Notes: a model not told the origin generated them from the letters alone. A stretch of DNA of 64,000 nt from Silurus meridionalis (GCF_014805685.1 NC_060901.1:20264405-20328404), one strand, 5' to 3'. Counted from the stretch's first letter, positions 1 to 12,928 are shown. Translations and numbers: made by a program.

Positions 1-345
1 GCACACGAGCTTCAAGAGCGAAAGAACATCGCTGGAACACAATGAGAGATCAGGAAGACCTTCGACAAGCTCAACCCCTGAAAATGTCGAAACTTTTCAG
101 CAACTCGTGCATGATGATCATCGGAGAAAAATCCCCAGGATCACACTTCCACACCCACACTACTGCGGACTTCGCCCCTTTTTCTGAAGATGAAGATCCA
201 GTTTGCTGTTTTGACACTGTTGCTAAGATACTTGACTCGCTTCTAAAAGACTTCCAAGACACGTTTCAGAAGAACGCTGGGGCGCTGTTTTACTGTACAG
301 GGGGACTATTTTGAAGGTGACACTGTGGAAACGTAGATAAATAAA
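1..345 (+). pseudogene. Internally deleted mariner transposase remnant
   Basis: Reading across frames gives the mariner linker motif GRPSTSSTPENVETFQQ then LVHDDHRR. This is followed abruptly by a fragment resembling the Pro-rich segment after the catalytic region, then FDTVAKI, LDSLLKDFQDTFQK and the terminal GDYFEGD. The middle of the transposase, including the DDE/D catalytic core, is missing, and at least two frameshifts separate the parts. The 5' end lies outside the window. The element is dead. The family assignment rests on the GRPSTS and GDYFEGD motifs. Confidence 0.7.
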
Positions 346-752
346 GTTCTTTCTTGTAAACAGAGTGAGTCTGATTCCACCACAGGTACATCTAAATGCT
401 ACAACATTTGGAGCAAAACCCACATGTGGACATATGGAGCTGGATATATTACTTTTTGTGTTCTACACTGGGGACCACCATTTAATGTATAATTCCTAGA
501 CAATATATTGAGTCCAGTAATGTACACTAATGTTACTACAAGATCTTCTAGCCAGGATCCTGTTCACCTGACGCAGGACACGAGAAAAACATCACCAATG
601 GTATTATCTTGATTATCTCAGAGTCTTAGCTTGAAGGACCATGTTAGCATACAGTATGAGAAGAATCAAGTTCAGAGGTAATACGGCTTTGATTTAATGT
701 TTTCTTTTGATCATGTGATAATTATTGAGAATATCTAAATTAGCTATAACCG

Positions 753-754
<2 letters not shown>

Positions 755-812
<58 letters not shown>
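755..812. repeat. (AAT)n microsatellite
   Basis: About 19 uninterrupted AAT units are visible. The poly-Ile reading frame on the minus strand is an artefact of this repeat. Confidence 0.97.
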
Positions 813-1137
813 TTCATTCTTTTCTTTTGTAAAACTGTTAACAAAGCCATCTGTCTAATGTGACACTGTGTGTAACAAACACCTTCTCGGGCATCTGCAT
901 CTGCCGTGAACCCTGCCTCAGATCGCTTGGTGTCTGTGTTAGTGAGGATGATTTGGCTGCGATATGCTCTCCGAGGAACGAGGACGTGTCCGTGGCTGAG
1001 CTCGAAGTGATAATTCACTGCGAGAGCCATTTTAGCGCATGCAAAGATGGCCGTGTCTGTCACTGGGCCCAACGCACCAAGACAATTACAAAAGCAAGCC
1101 ATGCATATCAGTCATGTATTGACTGGTTTTTAAAAAG

Positions 1138-1141
1138 AAAG

Positions 1142-1200
<59 letters not shown>
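1138..1200. repeat. (GA)n microsatellite
   Basis: About 60 bases of GA with one AAG interruption near 1158. Confidence 0.97.
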
Positions 1201-3037
1201 AATCACCTTCTTCTGTAATACCTCGTGCCAGCAGCCATGACTTATGAGCGGTTTTCGCTAAATCCTTTTTGTTATGCATTTGAGAATGATGTAACCGAAC
1301 GTTCATTTCGTTGCTTTGTCTTGAAAGATGATTTAAACCGCGCTTTATTTATTTATTTATTTTGCTTAAAATCCATCTTCGATCATCAGCTGTGATTTGA
1401 CTGGGTGTTTCAGGTTTTTCCAAACTGGTCAACTTCCAACTGCATTTCTTTGCGGTGAATGATGAGATCTGTCTGAAATTAAAAACAGAGACGAAAAAAG
1501 ACGGGATATAATGTAGTATTTTTCCTTCACTTCTCCCTCTCGAACGCGTAACGGGACGGGTGTTGAGATTTACGTTACTGGTGTAATTTATTTGAGAAAG
1601 TCAGAGTGCTATAAGGTGGGAGTCATTAACAAGGCTGAAGATTGGATGAGCAACAATTATAGGCTGAGAATTACTAGAAAGTGTGCGTCAGTTCTCGGAG
1701 ATCAATTGCCCTCGCTCAGTTTGGGAGTAATTCTGGAGAAATCAACAGATAATGGCTTCTCACCAGTACAACTTTTAGATAGCTCATTAAACAGCTTAAC
1801 TTTATTTAATTGAACAAGTGTCATGATGTTAAATGCCACGGCGAAAAAAAATTTATTCAGTAGTTACGCTGAAAACAAACAAACAAACAAATAAAACGTG
1901 ACAAAAGATTGAGTCGTGTAGAACAGAGCTTCTTAAAACGTGGCATTACCTGCATCCGAGTCTGTTCACTGCTCCAGATTTCTATATTCAGATTTATATT
2001 TTTAGCTGTATGTCAGATTTAATCCTGAAGTAGGTGTGGTCTAAATCTTGGAGGGTTTTTTTAACCCTTCGATCCTCATAGACACTAAACAAAACTGTTA
2101 CAGGAAAATTCTGAACTTCTGATTTCAGTACAACTACTGTTTTTGTTTTTTTTTTGTTTTTTTATAATGACTAAAAATGATTGTTGAAAGATGCTTTTTG
2201 GAGAACCCAGGTCAGATATGTTGTCTTGTGCATGGTGTGTGGTCTTCTGATCTCCCTTCTGACCAGTCTGTACAGAATTCTGTTATGAAAGTGGTTTTAT
2301 TTTATAAGACTGTAAGCTGTTTAGGTCCAAAAATATTATTTGTAAAATAGAAATAACGTATATGAAATCAGTTACATCCTGCAAGATGCAAACTAGAAAG
2401 TAATAATATATACAAGCTGTTTTAGACTAAGTTATTTTTTTCCAAACTGGTCTATTGTTTGTCCTCTCAAAAGGGGTCCAAGCACCAAAGGTACTGTACT
2501 GAAACCTTATTGTTTGTACTTTAGATTCTGGTTTAAGATGAATTAAGAAGCAGCTCCGCGCCTTCATACGCTTCAGCTTGTTTTTTTGCTTACATCTGCA
2601 GCTGTGCCAGTGTTCCAGTTCCAGAAAAGAGTAATTAAAATAAAATAATCCACGTTATTAATAGTTCCTGATGTGGAAAAGTGAAGCTGTGCGTTTCCTT
2701 TACAGTAGATTAGAGGCCTAGCCCTGTTAGCACATTCACAACAGTTACACTATAAAACGCTAACACATGCGGACACATGTTTAACGCACAGTATCTGTTT
2801 TTCCTGAACTTCCTGAAGCAACTGTGTTCAGGCCGAAGCTGGAATCCAGGCAGATGATATCAAATGTAAGTAATTGTTCAGCACCACTGATGTTCAGCCT
2901 CCAAAACTAATGTTAATAATGTCTAATTACGATGAATGATGCAGACAGAAATCAAAGGCGTAAAAAAGCGTAGTGAGTCATGAGCAACACGGGAATGATA
3001 ACTGATATCTCCAGCAGTGTCGGCACATCTGGATTAT

Positions 3038-3411
3038 GTGTAGGGGTGTAGGGACACGTGGGCGAGGTGTAGGGACACATGGGCAAGGTGTAGGGTGACG
3101 TGGGTGGGGTGCAGGGTGATGTGGGCAAGGTGTAGGGTGACGTGGGTGGGGTGTAGGGTGACGTAGACAGGGTGTAGGGTGACGTGGGTGGAGTGTAGGG
3201 TGATGTGGGCAAGGTGTAGGGTGACGTGGGTGGGGTGTAGGGTGGCGTAGGCAGGGTGTAGGGTGACGTGGGTGGGGTGTAGGGTGATGTGGGCGAGGTG
3301 TAAGGTGATATGGGTGGAGTGTATGGTGACCTGGGCGGGGTGCAGGGAGATGTGGGCGGGGTGTAGTGTGATATGGGCGGGGTGTAGGGTGATATGGGCG
3401 GGGTGTAGGGC
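3038..3411. repeat. 21-bp minisatellite, about 18 copies
   Basis: The unit is close to GGTGTAGGGTGACGTGGGTG plus one G. Copies vary mainly at the GACGTGGGTGG half (GATGTGGGCAA, GATATGGGCGG), and several neighbours alternate, hinting at a 42-bp higher unit. The plus strand is very G-rich. Because 21 is a multiple of three, long Pro/His/Thr frames open on the minus strand; these are not genes. Confidence 0.93.
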
Positions 3412-5371
3412 TAAATTTAATTAATACGTAGCACACATATTCCCTTTTTACTCCAGACCTCACTGTGTACAAAGGAAGATCCAAGTTTAGCACAAATAGT
3501 AACAAAGTCTCTGGGAAACAGGGTTTAAGGCATGTTCTGGCCATTGTTCCACTACTCCATTATTCATGTGGAGATGATGTTCTGCTATAAACGTAATTTA
3601 GCTGCGGGTTGAATGTAAAAGTGAGGAAACAGTCAGAACAGACGAGTCAACGGGGATGTACAGTAAGTAGTCTCTAATTAGAATTAATGTCTTTCTCACT
3701 CCCCAGAAAATGTATGCAATAAAAATATCTAACAAGGCCAAGAATATCCATAACAAAAGCCAGAAATAGCAGATCATGACCACATGAACCATGTTGTTCT
3801 TGCCCTCATAGTGCGCTACTGAACGACCAGTAGAAGCCAAAGCATGAACAGCTGTAGAGCTAATTAGCTAAGCTAATGGCTAAGCGTGATGAACTCCCTG
3901 CCACAGAATCCGCTTGGCAAGAGACCAAATGACTAAAAGGTCGACCCTAAATCCACCTCCGTACGTGGCCCGAGCAAAGACAGCTGCACAGCTAAGCAGC
4001 TAAGCTAATAGCTCACTGGAAAGTGACAAACTAAAAGTTGAACAAAAGGTCACTTCAGTTTGTTGTCTTGCTGCTAATTAACCTCCAAGCTTAAGGCGAG
4101 TTTCCTGCAACCTCTGCCATGCTTACTGAGTGCGAATAACAAACTTTCTAGCCAGATTTAGAGCAGGATTTGGTGAGACATTTCTTCACACAGCTACATA
4201 AGAAGACAGCAGCTTGGAGTTCGAGTGTTTTCAGGAAGCTTTTCGGGATTTTGTAGCTTTGAGCCGCTCATGCTGTTTGACCCAGTGCACCTTCAGCTTG
4301 TTTTTCACTGCCTCTTTGAGCAGTATTGTGTGCATCAGTGATCCTAATCCACAGCAGTACGCAGCCCCATCACTCAAAAACCAGAGACTGCTGGGAAAAA
4401 AATGAAATAAAATCCACTGCATAGGATTGAAAAGTTTTAACACAAGTGCACCAGGAACTGAGAAGGTTCGTTCCACAAATAACGTTCCTGCAATGTTCTA
4501 AAACCATCTAGTAACAAGGTGCTTTACATGAGTCGCATGTATTTTACAGAGTGCAGGGTCAATCATGATACAGCGCCCCCTGGATCTTTTTTACTTTTTC
4601 CACCGTATTAGAAGAATAATAATGGATATCTAGATAAATAAAACACATTGCATCAATGATGTAGGAATGTTACAAATAAAACGTCTACAGAATGTAACAT
4701 TCAACACTTAATTTATATTTATGGTGTTCGGCCGACGCTCTCATCCAGAGCATCTCACAGCCGTGCTTTCGAATATTTATTATAAATATATTCTGATGCT
4801 CCACTACCTGGAAGTTCAGGTGTGAGAACAGGTAGTTTGTGTTTCTCAGTTGAATCATCGTGTAAATAAATGATTGTATTGTACACATTTCCTGATGTCC
4901 TCACTGAGCTCCATGGAGGATTTCTGAATGTGGTGAACCATCTATGGTGAATGCAGTGATTTTAATAAACGACTTCATGCACAAAAAAAACAGGAGATGA
5001 ACTGGAGAAGAAAAAACATCTAAATGAAAAATAGAAAAAAAAAAAACAGCACCAGGAATGAACTCCAACAGCTTCATTGTTAGCAGCGATGCAGCACACC
5101 TACATGTAACACAAACTGGGAAAGTCTTTGGATATGATTCATATCAAGTCTACAGTAGGTTTTCTACTTAACGTTCCTGCAATGTTTAAAAAACACTACT
5201 ACTTTACTTTACATTCTTTATTTTGCTTGTACGATCACTAACGTGTCAATATTCAATATTCACTGTTGCACCAGCAGCTACACTGTGGAGGCAGAATACA
5301 GAATAAAACACAAAGATGGACAGATTGAAATGTTATTTATGTCTAGCAGCACTGCAAATTAATATATATAC
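3412..5371. other. Intergenic DNA, no gene seen
   Basis: This is plain A/T-rich sequence with a short SINE-tail fragment at 4708-4756 on the minus strand. No exon or RNA gene could be supported. Confidence 0.55.
4708..4756 (-). repeat. V-SINE-like 3' tail fragment
   Basis: The minus strand reads GATGCTCTGGATGAGAGCGT followed by a degenerate CGGCCGAA, resembling the conserved V-SINE tail CTCTGGATAAGGGCGTCTGC. Only the tail remains. Confidence 0.5.
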
Positions 5372-5391
5372 ACAGTACAGACCAAAAGTTT
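5372..5391 (+). repeat. Solo tip of the same Tc1 inverted repeat
   Basis: A second copy of ACAGTACAGACCAAAAGTTT lies 32 bases before the full element, separated by TA-rich sequence. It looks like a duplicated terminus or a remnant of nested insertion. Confidence 0.65.
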
Positions 5392-5403
5392 ATATATTAT
5401 ATA

Positions 5404-5821
5404 TACAGTACAGACCAAAAGTTTGGACACACATGCTCATTCAAAGAGTTTTCTTTATTTTCATGACTATGAAAATTGTAGAGTCACACTGAAGGCATCA
5501 AAACTATGAATTAACACGTGGAATTATATACATAACAAAAAAGTGAACTGAAAATATGTCATATTGTAGGTTCTTCAAAGTAGGCATCAAGAGAATGCCA
5601 AGAGTGTGCAAAGCAGTAATCTAAGCAAAAGGTGGCTACTTTGAAGAACCTACAATATGACATATTTTCAGTTGTTTCACACTTTCTTGTTATGTATATA
5701 ATTCCACGTGTTAATTCATAGTTTGATGCCTTCAGTGTGACTCTGCAATTTTCATAGTCATGAAAATAAAGAAAACTCTTTGAATGAGAAGGTGTGTCCA
5801 AACTTTTGGTCTGTACTGTAT
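5404..5821 (+). mobile_element. Tc1-type transposon deletion derivative with about 180-bp inverted repeats
   Basis: The ends are TACAGTACAGACCAAAAG and its complement CTTTTGGTCTGTACTGTA, flanked by TA, the Tc1 target site. The two arms (about 5404-5575 and 5640-5820) are nearly perfect inverted copies. Between them only the C-terminal end of the transposase survives on the plus strand: IKRMPRVCKAVI, a stop (TAA), then AKGGYFEEPTI and a stop. All catalytic residues are gone, so the element could move only by trans-mobilisation. The apparent 230-residue minus-strand frame here is antisense to it. Confidence 0.88.
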
Positions 5822-8800
5822 ATCTAATAGAGGAACAAATGATCGTTTCATGAAGTGCAGCATCTTTGTTCTTGTAAGTAATAAATATCTTGAAACTAAA
5901 ACATTTTTCCCCAAAGCAGATCATTATAATAAAATGATTCACAGCATTGTAAAATGCAGTAATGCAGGAGAAAAGCATGCGGTGACAGTAATAATGCCTT
6001 CCGGCTGGTTTTCCACAAGTTCTCTCACACGTCTGACTGCATTGTACGGTGCAGCAGAAGCGCCTACGCCTCGATCCACTCCCAGTGCATTCTGGGTAAA
6101 GTGTCTTCACACGAAGCTGAAAAACAAAAGCCGCATGCAGAAAGTGTAAGGCCTGCCGTGGAGAAAGATCAAGAAACAGCAGGTGGAGAAGTACTTTATT
6201 TAAAGCTGTCAGATAAAAGGTACGGCATGTGCACACAAGCAGAAGTGTCATAATCGCAGCGGTGCATTAATTGCGATCTCGTCACGGCAAAGTTAATTAC
6301 GGGCACCCGGGACGACGCGGCAGCTTCGTTCCAGCGCTCCGAGTGTCACCTTTCATTACATTTAAATTTCCACTCCGCTCCTGTTGTCTTTGTGGCTTGG
6401 GATCAATGTAAACGTTCATTGTGTAGAGCCGAGCCTTCGCTTCATTCCGTATGTGTACCTGATCACACGTCGCTCGAAACTTAATTACGGCCCACAATTA
6501 CGAGGATCTCGGGGAGTTTGACTGAAAGTCAAATTACACAGGCAACAAAATGTGGCCTGGATTGCGGGGGCTCTCGACAGAAGGGAAGAGAAGGGTCATT
6601 AAACCGTCATTCAGATTCAAATGTCCTAAATGCTCCGAAACGTCGTCTGTTCAGGTTGGAGCGCTTAGCGCCTTGTTTGCTCAAGGTCTTTGTGACGAGA
6701 ATGAACGAACGGCTCGTGGCCCTTCTGTACGGGTCATGAGAAAATCGCCTCATTCAATTTCCTTTACCTCAGGAACACTTTCATTAGCATATCAATTCAT
6801 CAGCGTCAGCTGTTCCACACAGTGTAGCATCGGCCATGGTGAAGACGTCGCACTGAAACACAACTGAATATATGGACAAATGCTAATAGATCTTATGATT
6901 TTCAACACTAATAACCAGAACAGAGTGTTTTTAATTTCGTAAATATTAAAGAGAACCCACTGCGCACCACAGGCCATGGATCACTCTGAAAAAGGAAAAA
7001 AAGTGTGCTTAATATAACTTTATGATACTTGATCTCAGTCAGGATTATTACTTGAAGCTCATCAGGGTGCCTGAGGATAATCAGCTTCTATATAATAGGA
7101 AACTTTTCTTAGCAAAATGTTCTACAAATGTCTATAGGATAAAAGGTTGAAGAAATTATGTGAATGGCACAGAAAAGCAAACATCGCACCAGAAATGTTT
7201 ACGTAGAATCTAAGTCTTATCAGGAAACCAATCGATCATGGCTTCTGTATACCAGTCACTTTTTATCAGCAGTTGGAGTTCATGGGTCGTGATGAAAGCT
7301 CCAGCCAATGGGAATCAGGCACCGTGTGAACACAAGGCCTCTTGGAATGCACACATTTTCTAAACAATATTTCAATGTTAGACATCTGCGCTGGTGAAAG
7401 GGCTTTCTGTTTTCCCAGGATTCCGTAATTGTGTTCAGCTTTAATAAGTCACATGACCTGCCACATCTCCATCGTCAGTTACTTCATAATCCATCAATAT
7501 AGAGCATAAAAGGTCCTGTGTAGAACCTGTAAAAACTCTACAATGGTATTAGAGAGGTGTAGAAATCACAGGAACACTGGGGGTGAGGTGGGAAGTCATC
7601 AGACAAGGGCACTTGTTTACACCTGGGGCATTTTAATATAACCAACCCATTTACTGACATGTTTTTGGGAGGTGGGAGGAAAACTGTAGAAACCCAAACA
7701 GAGACTCCACACAGACATTAATCTTAAGCTCTGGATCTGGCTGTGAAGATATGAGGTGAAATGGTAGTAGCCCCATGTTGTTCTTGCTGTAGCCAGTTGT
7801 ATAACTGATTCTCCGTCTCATTCTCAATAACTACAGAAGCCACTTTCTTGCGTGTTCAAATTCTTCCTCGATCCCAGTCCCTATACCATGTTCTCTGCTT
7901 GAGAGGCCAATGAAGAAAACGTAATTGATGCCTTCAGACTGGACAGACGTGTGAATACTTATTTTGGTCACACTATTTTTGGCATCTGCTTAAGAACACC
8001 ACAGTTGCCTCCATCACTTTGACGCACCATCTGGTAGAACAGTTTATGCGTGGCAAATGTGAATGCCTCTTTGGCTTGTAAAAGTCTCAAAGCCACATTT
8101 GCTTCTGTTTATTCCCCTTTAGGGGGGCAAAGGAGTTTTTGTGTAACTATAGCAACAAAACACTGAACTAATGATTCTGAAACCATCGTTCATATCCCAG
8201 AAACACAAAAAGCCCAGGATGGCAGTAATACTCAGCACTCTAGAAAGTCATTAGATCACAGCAAGTGTTAATGAGATGAAGTTATTTGGGCCCAGCGGGT
8301 CATGGTGGTATCACAGTTTGCTTTGTTAGTCTTCGAAGTGGTTGTTGGTGCTGTTTCGGACTCTCGACCGCATCTTTGTAGCTACCAAAGCCGAGGAATT
8401 TTAAACTGTGCAGCCTGTGGTTGCGTTCTCATTCTTTTTGTTTTTTTGTTTTGTTTTGAAGGCCATGTCTGTTCTCTATCATGTTTGTGTCTATGTCTGA
8501 TTTCCCCTATTTATTTTCAGGTGTCCCTTATGGGACTCTTTTGCAACAACTTAACAGCATAAATTTGACCTGCATAATTCATTCAGGCTGCTGGTTCCAA
8601 TTTCTCACCTACATTAGATTGCAGTTCCATAAGGGACCACGTTGTTCATTACTCTTTCCTTTTTGTCACGTGTAAAGCGGGGTTCTCTGCAGTAAGACCT
8701 TTTAATATGTGCGAGGTATGCATGCTTTCCCAGGGGAGAGTGGTAATCTGATTTATATGCAGGTAGCGGGTCATTATTGTGCACTAAGTGGCAAAATAAC

Positions 8801-10217
8801 CTTAAGTGGAATCGGCACTGCGGAGTCTATAAAGTCAGTGCTACGGGGCTAAAGCGTGATCTTGCAGCATTTTTTTTTATACTTTGCTGTGTTCCATCGC
8901 GGTATTGGCTGTTGACTGACCCAGTTTTCTGTTCCTGCTGGAGTTTCACAGTGATTCTCAGCGATTCTCATGTGGTCGTATAAAAGCAAGCAACAGAAAA
9001 AACCCTCCCAGGAGCCTTCGCCTGTACGCCTTCCTTCTTGCTCACACACCTGCAGGGGGAAGAAAAAAAAGTGACACCTGCATGATAGACTGAGCAGGAT
9101 TGCTTCTTGTCGTAGAATCCTGATAGATCTTTAGCATGGTCCAACAATCTCTAACCTGTAAATTCTCTCTTTTCTCCGTCTATTGCTTTCTTATTTCACT
9201 CCCTTTCTTGGAGAATGTACAAGCTGGTGGTTGAACTGGTTAGCGATTAGCTCCGTGTCATTCAGATAACACGATAAACTCTTTATTTGCCAGTCTGATA
9301 CACACATTGGGGCTTTTTTCTACAGTTAATCACCTACTGCTGTTTGGAATCTAATGTAGTGTTTGAGATAAAAAATTAGATCTTGAGTTTAGAGGGTTTT
9401 CAGCCATCGTACACCATGTCCCTGTTAAACTCCCAAATCTGATTGGACTTTGAAATTTTCCATGAGGAGACGATTAATTGTATTAAATAATGGAGTCTCC
9501 AGTTTCAGTAGTTGATTGTCGTAATTGTTGAACACGTATATGTGTAGCACTATTTCAGAAATCCCGGCTGCGAGGATTTACTCGACTCGACTCTGTAATA
9601 GAGTAAAGTTGCAGAGAATCAGATGAAGTCATCTCAAGGATTACACCGCAGCATGTTGCAGCAAAAAATAATAAAACCGAGGCCTCCGTCGGGGAAATCA
9701 ATCCTGTGTTCAGTGCCTTTAACGAGCAAAGGGGTTTTGGACAAAGCAGCTTGGTTCTTACTCAGACAGGAGGACATGAGGGCATTGAGAAATGCTGAGA
9801 TAATAACCCCAATCCTGCTGGTCTCCCAGGGGTTCAGCTAGCTTTTCTCCCATTGGTGGCCTCTCAGGATTATAGAGACATATGGAAGGAAGGGTTTGTC
9901 CTGTGGTGCAGCTTTTTCCTTTAGGAATGTCTTAACTGAAATACATGAAAGTGGCGAACTCCTTTCAGTGGTTCGGTCCATGAAGGTATTTTGCAGGGGA
10001 ATTTCTCATCTCACCTGGGGACTAATAACTGTTTACACTTCATTCATTTCATTATTCAGTCCTGAGCTTGGGTTCCTCTGTGCAGGGTCTCGCTTTGTGT
10101 GAGATCCTCAGTGGGGAAAGATCCTGAACATGTCCAGCTACCAGGGTATATTCAGGGTGTATTCTCCGGATAAGGGGGTCAAACAAGAACATCAGTATAA
10201 CTGAATATTTTTTTGGA
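5822..10217. other. Intergenic DNA; possible conserved noncoding block at about 6240-6560
   Basis: No gene is supported. The stretch 6240-6560 is less A/T-rich and non-repetitive, with several TTAATTAC-type homeodomain-like cores (for example GTTAATTACGGG near 6291 and ACTTAATTACGG near 6479), which is the look of a conserved noncoding element. A degenerate dispersed repeat is at 7610-7750. Confidence 0.4.
7610..7750 (+). repeat. Degenerate dispersed repeat common in fish genomes
   Basis: The wording AACCCATTTACTGACATG, TTTTTGGGAGGTGGGAGGAA and GAGACTCCACACAGACA resembles a widespread fish repeat with a Gly-rich-looking GGGAGGAAACC block. Recognition is from memory of the consensus, so the exact family is not given. 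Confidence 0.4.
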
Positions 10218-10247
10218 CATCATCATCATCATCATCATCATCATCAT
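10218..10247. repeat. (CAT)n microsatellite
   Basis: Ten CAT/ATC units in a row. Confidence 0.95.
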
Positions 10248-10589
10248 TATCACTGCTGCACCCACCTGCTTTTAAAGTAAAGCTGCACTGAGGCATGCTG
10301 GGAGCTGAAATCCTGTCAGCGGTTGCCTATTATTCCCCCTCGCTTTTGTTAAACCCCTTTTTAAATGAGATTTTTTGAGGGATGTGTTTCAGATTGCTGT
10401 AGTCCAGGATCAGGTTCCAATGAAATGCAAGGAGAATGAAGCATCTGACCCAGCTTGACCTCATCTCCAGTGACCCGTGTTCCCCCTCGACCTCCTGAGC
10501 TGCGGTGCAGCAACGAGCACGGTGGCGCATGCTAGCAAGTTAATGTGCTTTTATTGCCACGGTGCATTTAATAACTCTCTACCTCTCCA

Positions 10590-10590
10590 C

Positions 10591-10643
<53 letters not shown>
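10590..10643. repeat. (CT)n microsatellite
   Basis: About 54 bases of CT with one TTC interruption near 10609. Confidence 0.95.
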
Positions 10644-10645
<2 letters not shown>

Positions 10646-10826
10646 CATCTACTAGAAAGGAACAAGGAACAAAATGCAAGCATGAAGTCTCCCCAGGGCC
10701 GAGGGTCTGCCTGTGGACTAGAGTGCACCTGACAGATAAAGCATTTTGACGATGACACATTGCGGTGGGACAACATGAAAATAAACGAGAGAATTTTAAA
10801 GCACAGCTCTGCTTCGCCTCCTCTCT

Positions 10827-10830
<4 letters not shown>

Positions 10831-10878
<48 letters not shown>
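10831..10878. repeat. (CT)n microsatellite, left arm of an inverted pair
   Basis: This is a pure CT run that is the complement of the GA run at 10970-11027, with about 91 bases between them. Confidence 0.96.
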
Positions 10879-10880
<2 letters not shown>

Positions 10881-10964
10881 TCTCAGTGTGTGTATCCTTC
10901 ACTCTCAGCAACTTGGTAGTTCATCCAGTCTTGATCTCCCGGCTGGGATTGTGACTTTGACAGA

Positions 10965-10969
<5 letters not shown>

Positions 10970-11027
<58 letters not shown>
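10970..11027. repeat. (GA)n microsatellite, right arm of an inverted pair
   Basis: This is a pure GA run complementary to 10831-10878. A transcript or single strand could fold back on itself here. Confidence 0.96.
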
Positions 11028-11030
<3 letters not shown>

Positions 11031-11635
11031 CTGCACTCTGACACTTTGACGCCTCCGTCCTGAAGACTCTCGTAATGATTCCCTCCTGCATGGGCTACAG
11101 CTCTCCCTCTCTCACCTGCTGAAGTAATGTACTATTGATTTTTGAATGGGGATTTACATAAGCGAGTGTGCAAATGACCCTGGAGTAATGGGATTTTCTG
11201 TGATTTTTACACTGCGCTCTGAAGCAACCAAGCAAAGCAACCATTTTTGTAACAAGCTAATATATAATCGGGACTGTTTAACCAGTGCAGAAGCACATCG
11301 AATAGAATTTTTAACGCCCGACACGTCGCATCGAGATTCCCCATAACTAAAGTCATTAGGGAACGTTAACAAACCATGAACGTCAGCATTAACACGCCAT
11401 GAGTAACATTAACGACGTAACAAACAGGGAGTAAAAACGCTTCTGTGCAAACAAGAAAAACGCACCACAAGGCAAATTCATTGTTCCATACCTTTTCTAC
11501 TGCTTCTAACTTTTCACCGATTACAAAACAGCAAGAGCGCCGTTTATCCGTTTATAGCTACGTTCCAGGTTATCGAATCATTAGCTTTAAGAACGTTTAG
11601 TGTTATAGGAAAGTAATTCATCGTGGATTTTTCCC

Positions 11636-11745
11636 TGACATTTTCAGGGGTTGAGCTCTTTGAAGGTCTAACTCGCTCTCCGTGATGAAATCGCGATGAA
11701 GACCATCGATCTACACACTTTTTGATACCAGCTTGTAGAACCAAT
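11636..11745 (-). pseudogene. Second mariner transposase fragment
   Basis: The minus strand has GACCTTCAAAGAGCTCAACC and then CCTGAAAATGTC, encoding RPSKSSTPENV. This is nearly the same as the GRPSTSSTPENV part of the element at the left edge of the window. It is preceded by AGIKKCVDRW, a string of mariner C-terminal type, suggesting rearranged pieces of one family. No intact frame remains. Confidence 0.5.
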
Positions 11746-12869
11746 ACACGATTGGATTTTTTAAAATAAAACCTTTGCGTCACACTGTTACGGGAAAAAA
11801 CGGTCAATTGATTATTTGTGTAACAACACACACGGTGGTGTTTAATTACATCTTTATAAAAAGACGGCAAAAAAATCCTTTCTGCAGTATTTAATCAAAG
11901 CAGAATGCGTGTAATCCCATCAGGTGCAACATAAACCTTCATGCACAGAAATACGTAGAATATTCGTGACTGCGTCGGTATGGAGATTCTGAGCAATGCT
12001 ATAAAAGGCAAACACTCGGTGTGTTCGGTCTTCAGTGTAGCCCTCGTCACTCCAGTCTGCTTCAGCTTCAGAGGAATTCCTCAGTGAAACTCAAGTGGCC
12101 CCATCAACGCCAGCCAAGAAACCTCTCCGGTCGTGAAGTGTTTTCCATATCCATTTTCTGCTCTCGCTCCTCTATCTTCTTCACAAAAGTGGGATTACGT
12201 GTGCGCGAGGACGTTATACCTCTAAAGCCCATTTATAGCTCAAGCTTGTGATTTATGTTTAGTTTTTATGCTTTTTTTCCTCTGTGAAGATGCATTGAGA
12301 TGTAATTAGCGTTAGAATCCAGAAGAAACGCTGTGTATTTGCTGTAAAACATTCACCTTTCATGAACGAGTGCAGTCTTGGCAGAGAGCACGGAGCTGAG
12401 TGGTGTTTCAGCCATGGGCTGCGATCAGACAGCGTTTTCCCTCCGAGTCCCTCATGGTGCTGTGTGAGAACCAGAAGCAGATCTTCTTTGGTGGTCCAGT
12501 GTCTCACCAGGCGTGAACATTTTCTTATTTCCTTATACCTTTAATTTAAACAGATAACAGCTTTATAAAGCGTCCACTTCCGCAGGTGCATCTAATCTAG
12601 AACGAGGCTGGAAACTGAGACTCGCTCCATATTTATTAGAATTACATTCGCTGCTTTTTTTCTTGCATCGCAGAGAGAAACATTTTAGACTCCGGCCTCA
12701 GAAATGAGCTCCACTTCTGTGGGAAGAAATGTTTTGAGCTGATTCTGAGCTGCAGATGGCAAATAATCCTGCAGAATGAAAGTCATCTTTAAACACGGCA
12801 GAAAGACAGAAATAGCTGTGATACTGGAAGATTGCATTCTGCTAAGCCTGGCTTCATGCTAATTGCCGC

Positions 12870-12872
<3 letters not shown>

Positions 12873-12927
<55 letters not shown>
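12873..12927. repeat. (GA)n microsatellite
   Basis: About 27 GA units. It directly precedes a SINE fragment and may have grown from or replaced its head. Confidence 0.95.

Positions 12928-12928
<1 letters not shown>

Larger units (their letters stand above)
346..3037. other. Intergenic DNA without a recognisable gene
   Basis: The stretch is A/T-rich and broken by stops in all frames. It holds the (AAT)n and (GA)n microsatellites listed separately and a short (TTTA)4 run near 1345-1363. I see no exon with convincing splice sites or a known domain. Confidence 0.6.

Noticed and set aside
2978..3544. 188-codon Pro/His/Thr frame on the minus strand
   Set aside because: It covers the 21-bp minisatellite; the frame is open only because the period is divisible by three.
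5559..6251. 230-codon minus-strand frame
   Set aside because: Its C-terminal part is antisense to the Tc1 inverted repeats and transposase remnant, and the rest has no recognisable domain.
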